A program made the translations under genes and the position numbers. Below the pieces are notes generated by a model. That model saw only the letters and a list, made by a program, of their open reading frames with translations, made no database searches and was not told the origin of the DNA. From assembly GCA_937129385.1 (NCBI GenBank), contig CAKZNC010000208.1, positions 1 through 36,659 of the forward strand: 36,659 nucleotides of DNA. Direction: 5' to 3'. This DNA comes from an uncultured Bacteroidota bacterium. GTDB taxonomy: Bacteria; Bacteroidota; Bacteroidia; Bacteroidales; GCA-2748055. Shown here piece after piece: positions 32,361-36,659 of this stretch; positions within the stretch are counted from its first letter, which is position 1, and each line of letters starts with the position of its first letter.

Positions 32361-32756
32361 TTATGGATATGAGATAGTCCAGTCCAAATTTTCTAAATCT
32401 GATAATGATATTATTCTCACGTCTAAATATTTAATCTCTTCTATCAGAGTAATAGCATCATAATATTGAGCAGTATCAAAATTAGAAATGTAAATAGTAA
32501 CATAAGTATTATCATTTCCAAAAAGCACTTCTTCCCATGTAAGTTGATCACAACATTCTTTATTAGTTAATGGGTCAATTGAAGTTCCAAAACAGTCATC
32601 AATCCATATAACTGAATCCGGCATTTCTTGGCATACAACGTCAACCCATAATTTGTCTTCTGAATTGTTTGCAAAATGCAACCTACAGTCTAAATCATCT
32701 TTGCATTGAGATGCAGAAAAGATAATAAAAAGACAAATCAAAACAATTCTATTCAT
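32361..32756 (-). CDS. Lipoprotein, putative immunity protein of cassette 3
   Basis: 131 residues. The signal ends FSASQC with Cys18, so it is a predicted lipoprotein. The C-terminus SLSDLENLDWTISYP is nearly the same as that of the putative immunity protein at 34325-34750 (LSDLDSLEWTIIYP). Both follow HEYGH metallopeptidase toxin genes, so these are paralogous immunity proteins of paralogous toxins. Four further cysteines lie in the mature part (LDCRL, VVCQE, DDCFG, ECCDQ). A lipoprotein location suggests that the toxin acts in the periplasm or enters through it. It starts 10 bases after the toxin stop. Confidence 0.78.
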   Translation of the reverse strand: MNRIVLICLFIIFSASQCKDDLDCRLHFANNSEDKLWVDVVCQEMPDSVIWIDDCFGTSIDPLTNKECCDQLTWEEVLFGNDNTYVTIYISNFDTAQYYDAITLIEEIKYLDVRIISLSDLENLDWTISYP

Positions 32757-32766
32757 AACTATCTAT

Positions 32767-33516
32767 TTATAAATTCCATAAAAATGAAATTGGAATTAAA
32801 TCAAAGTAATTGAATTTATTGAACTCTCTAGGATATCTGTTATTATTCCAATCCTTATATGTGTATGAATAACTTCGAGAGCTTGGGTCCCATATTATCT
32901 TATCTACATATACTTTCATTTTATCAGCATGATATAGGCTAAAGTAATCATATGCTCTTTGATTTGCATCTAGTTCAGCTTTCCCATAATTATTAGTCAA
33001 TTTACTAGGAATTGCATATTTGGTAAAGTAATAAACTCCAACTTTTTGACTTTGAATATAATGCCCATATTCATGCATGAATGTATTTGAGAATACAGTT
33101 TCTATTGCACCAGTTCTTGGATTTCTGTAGCTTTCATAAAGGGAGGTGTATGTACCTAATTGTATATAAGGTCCCAGTGAAAAACTACCACCGTCCCAGC
33201 AATCCTCTAATACTGTGGCCCCATCTACGTAATGTATGTCTCCGACATCTTTAATGTTATTCGTAAGATGAGCCACATTTTTTCCAATAAATGTTTGTGG
33301 TGCTTGCCAAGTAAATCTCGAAATTACCTCCCATGCTTTACCCCCGAAAGACTTATTTGGATCTGTTTTAAACATTCCCATATCAATTTTCCATGAATTA
33401 CTAACTTTATTGCCAAAGTCGTTCCAAGCATTTACAAACATTTGTCCTCCCTTCTGTGTGTCTCCTGTAATCATTGTATAAAAATATGGAACTACAATTC
33501 CTTTCACAAAAGCCAC
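32767..33516 (-). CDS. Orphan RHS C-terminal toxin cassette 3, HEYGH zinc peptidase
   Basis: 249 residues if read from the GTG at 33516. The in-frame RHS junction (VYRYTYCLNNPLVYTDPDGE, to 33600) has no start codon, so the cassette is a 5'-truncated orphan and the GTG may not be used. After a hydrophobic linker comes AWEVISRFTWQAPQTFIGKN, and then the zinc site MHEYGHYIQSQ (HEYGH, residues 148-152, HExxH type), with a likely third ligand in AELDANQRAYDYF about 30 residues later. This fits a metallopeptidase toxin domain. It is clearly related to cassette 4. A lipoprotein immunity gene follows after 10 bases. Confidence 0.78.
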   Translation of the reverse strand: MAFVKGIVVPYFYTMITGDTQKGGQMFVNAWNDFGNKVSNSWKIDMGMFKTDPNKSFGGKAWEVISRFTWQAPQTFIGKNVAHLTNNIKDVGDIHYVDGATVLEDCWDGGSFSLGPYIQLGTYTSLYESYRNPRTGAIETVFSNTFMHEYGHYIQSQKVGVYYFTKYAIPSKLTNNYGKAELDANQRAYDYFSLYHADKMKVYVDKIIWDPSSRSYSYTYKDWNNNRYPREFNKFNYFDLIPISFLWNL

Positions 33517-33604
33517 GGTAAATTGAACACCCGCTGTAAAAATCGTACCTAAGATAAACTCCCCATCGGGGTCTGTATAGACAAGCGGGTTATTCAGGCA
33601 GTAA

Positions 33605-33708
33605 GTATACCGGTAAACCCAAAATCAAAGATTTTCTCCCGACTTTTCAATGACCAGGATCCAACCCGATTCAAAGAACTTTCATTAAGCCCTAAGTTAG
33701 TGATTTTC
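33605..33708. repeat. Direct repeat R3 (about 105 bp) at the RHS cassette edge
   Basis: The third copy, from GTATACCGGT to AGTTAGTGATTTTCC. It is the most diverged copy, reading KFFESGWILVIEKSGENL then TGA on the minus strand. The AAAATC-AAA-GATTTT inverted repeat is intact. It lies between the 5' edge of cassette 3 and the promoter of TA module 4. Confidence 0.88.
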
Positions 33709-33721
33709 CCGGGTGATTCAA

Positions 33722-33753
33722 TTTGAATGCTAACTTTATAAGCTGTAACTTTG
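33722..33753 (+). promoter_or_regulatory. Promoter of TA module 4
   Basis: TTTG (33722-33725), 20 bases, TAACTTTG (33746-33753) fully matches the Bacteroidota -33/-7 consensus. The antitoxin ATG at 33774 follows 20 bases later, which also argues against the in-frame ATG at 33727. Confidence 0.65.
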
Positions 33754-33773
33754 TTTACACAATAAAGATAAAA

Positions 33774-34025
33774 ATGAAATCAAATACATCTGAAATAAAA
33801 AATTACCTGCATAAGCTCATTGTTGAGACCGATGACGAAAGCATTCTCAGTAAGGTTCAGGCTTATTTTACCACGCTCAAAAGTAATGACGTTGATTGGT
33901 GGGATATGATTTCAGACCAGGAAAAAGATGCCATCAATTTGGGCTTGCAACAGCTTAAAAACGGGGAGGGGATTCCTCACGAAGAAGTAAAACGTAAGGC
34001 AGATAAACTGCTCGGCAGAAAATGA
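33774..34025 (+). CDS. TA module 4: putative antitoxin
   Basis: 83 residues from the ATG at 33774. MKSNTSEIKNYLHKLIVETD then DWWDMISDQEKDAINLGLQQL and GIPHEEVKRKADKLLG is a common pattern of Bacteroidota antitoxins encoded with RelE/ParE toxins. The C-terminal helix is amphipathic. The stop overlaps the next start (ATGA, 34022-34025), so the two are coupled. Confidence 0.82.
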   Translation: MKSNTSEIKNYLHKLIVETDDESILSKVQAYFTTLKSNDVDWWDMISDQEKDAINLGLQQLKNGEGIPHEEVKRKADKLLGRK

Positions 34026-34312
34026 AAGAATATCTTATCATTTGGTCTCCGCTTGCAGAAGAAACGTATCTCAATATCCTTTCTCAGATCCTGGAAAAAT
34101 GGACCGTCAGGGAAGCTGAAGCCTTTGAAACCAAAGTTGAAAGTCTGATTGACAAACTCAGGACACAAAAGTACCTGTGTCCATCTTCAAAGAAACAAAA
34201 AGGCCTGAGACGCTGCGTAATTGCACCTCAGACTTCCCTGGTATATCAAATCACCGGTGATGTAATCGAACTGATCGCTTTCTTTGATAACAGAAGCCAA
34301 CATCAGTATTAG
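34022..34312 (+). CDS. TA module 4: RelE/ParE family toxin
   Basis: 96 residues. KEYLIIWSPLAEETYLNILS, KWTVREAEAFETKVESLIDKL, RRCVIAPQTSLVYQI and VIELIAFFDNRSQHQY follow the RelE/ParE superfamily pattern ending in FFDNRS or FWD.R. It may be a ribosome- or gyrase-targeting toxin. It ends 12 bases before the stop of the convergent cassette 4 immunity gene, with no space for a separate terminator. Confidence 0.88.
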   Translation: MKEYLIIWSPLAEETYLNILSQILEKWTVREAEAFETKVESLIDKLRTQKYLCPSSKKQKGLRRCVIAPQTSLVYQITGDVIELIAFFDNRSQHQY

Positions 34313-34324
34313 ATGTTCTCTGGC

Positions 34325-34750
34325 TCACGGATAAATAATAGTCCACTCTAAGCTGTCTAAGTCACTCAATGTAAGATCACACCTTTTTAATATCAGGTAT
34401 TTAGACACAATTTGATCCCATTCGGTGCTTACAATAGTATTTTTCGCGAATAAAAATACCCGTAATGTATCAGGTGTTTCATTATTAGTAAAGGAATAGA
34501 TCCAATTTGATTCATCCTCGATTAAAGAATTCGCTTTTATTGTTAAAGCTTCATATTGTACTTCGTCTTTTATGAACTTCATTTTTTCTAGAGTAGTATC
34601 ATCTTGAAAACTAGCAATGTGGATTAAGTCTTCTGCAGAATTATTTACTATTGTAAGTGTGGAATCAGGCTCTATTTCTTCTAAACCATCCATAACGCAT
34701 TTAGAAGACCCCGTAATTAATAGTATTAGTATGACTATCAGATTTTTCAT
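34325..34750 (-). CDS. Lipoprotein, putative immunity protein of cassette 4
   Basis: 141 residues. The signal ends TGSSKC with Cys18, giving a predicted lipoprotein. The C-terminal LSDLDSLEWTIIYP matches the paralog at 32361-32756 (LSDLENLDWTISYP), and a central ITIVNNSAEDLIHI-like segment matches its LHFANNSEDKLWVD. It follows the HEYGH toxin gene by 7 bases, so it is almost certainly its cognate immunity protein, acting from the envelope side. Confidence 0.78.
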   Translation of the reverse strand: MKNLIVILILLITGSSKCVMDGLEEIEPDSTLTIVNNSAEDLIHIASFQDDTTLEKMKFIKDEVQYEALTIKANSLIEDESNWIYSFTNNETPDTLRVFLFAKNTIVSTEWDQIVSKYLILKRCDLTLSDLDSLEWTIIYP

Positions 34751-34757
34751 GGCTTCA

Positions 34758-35642
34758 TTAATTAAATAAGGTGTATAGAATGTAAAATAGGTTTATTCCT
34801 GGAAAGTTGATTAATAAATCAGAGTTGTCAAATTGCCCTTTAATCGGATGAGCACTTCTGTTCTTATAACCTGTCCTTGGATTAATATAACTAGAAGGTG
34901 ATCCTGTTACAAATGAAGTTCGATCAAAACTAGTTTCTCGCTTGTCAAAGAAATTGGCAGCTCTTTTACTGGCATTGGCCTCAAACCATCTCTCGGAGTG
35001 TAAGTTTACTTTGTTTTCATTATCCCAATTATAGCTAGCAACGCTTGGAATTCCCACTAACGGTAAATAATAAAAACCAAAATCTCTGCTTTGTAGGACA
35101 TGACCATATTCATGCACAAAAAGATGATCTTTATAATCTGCTCTAATTCCTTCAGGGCCTAAAATGTAACTTCCCATTTTAAAGGCTCCCTTCCCATTAA
35201 AGTTCTTGCTTGAAATTACAGTCGCTCCATAACCATAATCTACATTATCTACTTGGCCAAACATATTTACAGAATGAGCAGTTAAAAATCCTCCGGCAGT
35301 CTGTATTATTTCCCACGTAAATCTTGAAACAATTTGCCATCCCCAGCCTTCTTTCTTTGTGTCTGCTACAAATAATCCTCCCCATATTTTTGCAGAGTTT
35401 TTGGCATGCCTATTTGCAGATTGCCAGGCATTTTCACTTTTGTCGCTATCAAATAAACCTTTAAAAAAACCTATTACCCAATCATCGATGATAAATATTT
35501 CCCCACTCGGATCAGTATACACCAGCGGATTATTCAGGCAGTAAGTATACCTGTTTGAAGCTGACCTTTCTTCTGTGAAATGGACACAGTAATCTGGTGT
35601 CAAAGCAACTGCAGAAGCGGTATTGTAGTCAGTTTCATTCAT
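34758..35642 (-). CDS. Orphan RHS C-terminal toxin cassette 4, HEYGH zinc peptidase
   Basis: 294 residues with an ATG at 35640-35642. A short unrelated lead (MNETDYNTASAVALTPDYCV) precedes the RHS junction NRYTYCLNNPLVYTDPSGE, so most of the RHS protein is absent. The variable part begins IFIIDDWVIGFFKGLF, includes VSRFTWEIIQTAGG, and has the zinc site VHEYGHVLQSRDFG (HEYGH, residues 177-181) with a likely third ligand E221 in RWFEANASKRAANFF. It is homologous to cassette 3 and followed by a paralogous lipoprotein immunity gene. The ATG is 12 bases from the stop of the upstream sulfatase gene, so it could be translated from sulfatase transcripts. No R repeat is present here. Confidence 0.8.
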   Translation of the reverse strand: MNETDYNTASAVALTPDYCVHFTEERSASNRYTYCLNNPLVYTDPSGEIFIIDDWVIGFFKGLFDSDKSENAWQSANRHAKNSAKIWGGLFVADTKKEGWGWQIVSRFTWEIIQTAGGFLTAHSVNMFGQVDNVDYGYGATVISSKNFNGKGAFKMGSYILGPEGIRADYKDHLFVHEYGHVLQSRDFGFYYLPLVGIPSVASYNWDNENKVNLHSERWFEANASKRAANFFDKRETSFDRTSFVTGSPSSYINPRTGYKNRSAHPIKGQFDNSDLLINFPGINLFYILYTLFN

Positions 35643-35654
35643 TTTGGTCTGATA

Positions 35655-36659
35655 TCAATACCAGTTCCCTCCCTCTTCGATCATTTCCTTTCTTAAACGA
35701 AGCGCTGTACGTATCATCTCCGCCACGCGATCAGGATGCTCCGCGGAAACATCATGTTCCTGCGCGATATCTTCCTCCAGGTTGTACAGCTCAAAATGCT
35801 GCGGTTCCTGGTCCAGCAGGTATTCCATGTGCGTTTTGTTGAATCCCCACATTGACCATGGCGGGTCTCCGGGAGCGGGCTTCAGTTTCGCCAGTTCACG
35901 AACATCATAGTTCTCCTGCAAAGGTATCGGATCCACGAACCCCAGCAGGCACCAGTCTCCTTCACGCAGCATGCTCACCGGGTCATGGAAATAGCGGTAG
36001 AAGAAGATGGGGGTCTCCCTTTCTGGTGCATCTTCATCTCCCCTGAACACCGGCGTCATATCCACGCCGTCTATTACACGGTCATCCGGCACCTCAGCCC
36101 TTGTAAATGCCGCCAGCGAGGGGAGCACATCGGTAAAGCTGCCTGGTGCATCGCTTACGGTCCCTTCGGGTACAACCCCGGGATACTTGATAATAAAGGG
36201 ATCCCGGATCCCGCCCTCGAAATTCAACGCCTTCCGTCCCCGCAGTGGAAGATTCGAATTGGGCTTGTCTGACCCGTTGTCCGAACTGAAGATCACGATG
36301 GTATTGTCATTCAGATCATGCAAATCCAGGTACGCAAGCAACCGGCCCACCGCCATGTCCATGTTCTCAATACAACCGTAATACTGCTTAAGATATTCAT
36401 GCTGTTCGGCCAGGGCAGGGGGGGCGGCCTCTTTGGAATGGGGCTCATTGAACCAGATGTTCAGGAAAAACGGTTCGTCCGGTTTCCTGATCGTATCCAG
36501 CCAGCTCAATGCCTCATCCATTACGATCTGACAGGCATATCCCTCGCGGAGTCCCTCTGGCTCCCCGTTCCTGAAATAGTTTACCGGATTGTGATGAGAA
36601 GGCTGCGCATTGTTGTACGCGAAAAATGCATAATCAAACCCCTGGTCCATGGGCAGTGG
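35655..36659 (-). CDS. Sulfatase (S1 family), N-terminus beyond the window
   Basis: The frame stays open to the right edge: upstream of the Met at 36650 it reads PLP, giving the usual sulfatase segment LPMDQGFDYAFF that follows the GKWHLG region. The formylglycine motif lies outside the window. Visible family features are FFLNIWFNEPHSKEAAP, FSSDNGSDKP with the Asp-Asn pair, the GRKALNFEGGIRDPFIIKYP segment (typically LRGRKG..WEGGIR.P) and the C-terminal LYNLEEDIAQEHDVSAEHPD. It probably desulfates a glycan. Its 3' end is joined almost directly to the RHS array. Confidence 0.93.
   Translation of the reverse strand, partial: PLPMDQGFDYAFFAYNNAQPSHHNPVNYFRNGEPEGLREGYACQIVMDEALSWLDTIRKPDEPFFLNIWFNEPHSKEAAPPALAEQHEYLKQYYGCIENMDMAVGRLLAYLDLHDLNDNTIVIFSSDNGSDKPNSNLPLRGRKALNFEGGIRDPFIIKYPGVVPEGTVSDAPGSFTDVLPSLAAFTRAEVPDDRVIDGVDMTPVFRGDEDAPERETPIFFYRYFHDPVSMLREGDWCLLGFVDPIPLQENYDVRELAKLKPAPGDPPWSMWGFNKTHMEYLLDQEPQHFELYNLEEDIAQEHDVSAEHPDRVAEMIRTALRLRKEMIEEGGNWY

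Noticed and set aside
27353-33708. Insertion sequence or transposon explaining the RHS/TA array
   Set aside because: No transposase, integrase, terminal inverted repeats or target duplications are visible; the R repeats are direct and lack such features.

Overview
The window looks like a chromosomal segment of a Bacteroidota bacterium, probably a marine or sediment Bacteroidales/Marinilabiliales-type polysaccharide degrader. The evidence is a large secreted protein with a type IX secretion C-terminal domain, a DPP IV-like peptidase, many lipoproteins, sulfatases, a TonB-dependent receptor, almost no Shine-Dalgarno sequences, and promoters of the Bacteroidota type (TTG, about 20 bases, TAnnTTTG). 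Species-level placement cannot be made from the sequence alone. Most genes are on the minus strand.

Region 1 (1-9300) is housekeeping and carbohydrate metabolism: the end of an unknown plus-strand gene, a Gfo/Idh/MocA oxidoreductase, two aldo/keto reductases (one with a Tat signal), a DPP IV-like serine peptidase, a lipoprotein alpha-amylase followed after 13 bases by a creatininase-family amidohydrolase, and a lipocalin whose 3' end runs into a heptanucleotide repeat array. A candidate structured RNA lies between the peptidase and the creatininase.

Region 2 (9349-14364) is a compact minus-strand cluster: a ModE-like DNA-binding protein without a ligand domain, a BtuB/siderophore-type TonB-dependent receptor, a 568-residue membrane protein that appears to join an ECF S-like part, an EcfT-like part and a THEP1-type P-loop NTPase, and a sulfotransferase. 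It reads like an unconventional uptake system for molybdate, tungstate or a metal chelate.

Region 3 (14461-26226) holds an intact charged coiled-coil exported protein and a 5'-truncated copy of it, the 1229-residue beta-helix T9SS protein on the plus strand, a secreted nucleoside hydrolase, two sulfotransferases, a PEGA/SHOCT lipoprotein, a LysE-type exporter overlapping a sulfatase, a 75-bp repeat block and a hemolysin III/TrhA membrane protein.

Region 4 (26384-35642) is the most unusual part. It is an AT-rich array of five 5'-truncated RHS fragments or orphan RHS C-terminal toxin cassettes on the minus strand, four followed by putative immunity or accessory genes. Between consecutive fragments sits a different small two-gene toxin-antitoxin-type operon on the plus strand. 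The layout is RHS core | TA1 | small ORF, immunity, decayed toxin | R1 | TA2 | immunity, toxin | R2 | TA3 | immunity, metallopeptidase toxin | R3 | TA4 | immunity, metallopeptidase toxin | sulfatase. R1-R3 are 105-bp direct repeats at the broken 5' edges of the RHS fragments, and a 14-bp piece of the same repeat edge marks the fourth break. The last two cassettes encode paralogous HEYGH zinc-peptidase toxins with paralogous lipoprotein immunity proteins. The array ends 12 bases from the stop of a second sulfatase, whose N-terminus is cut off by the window edge.
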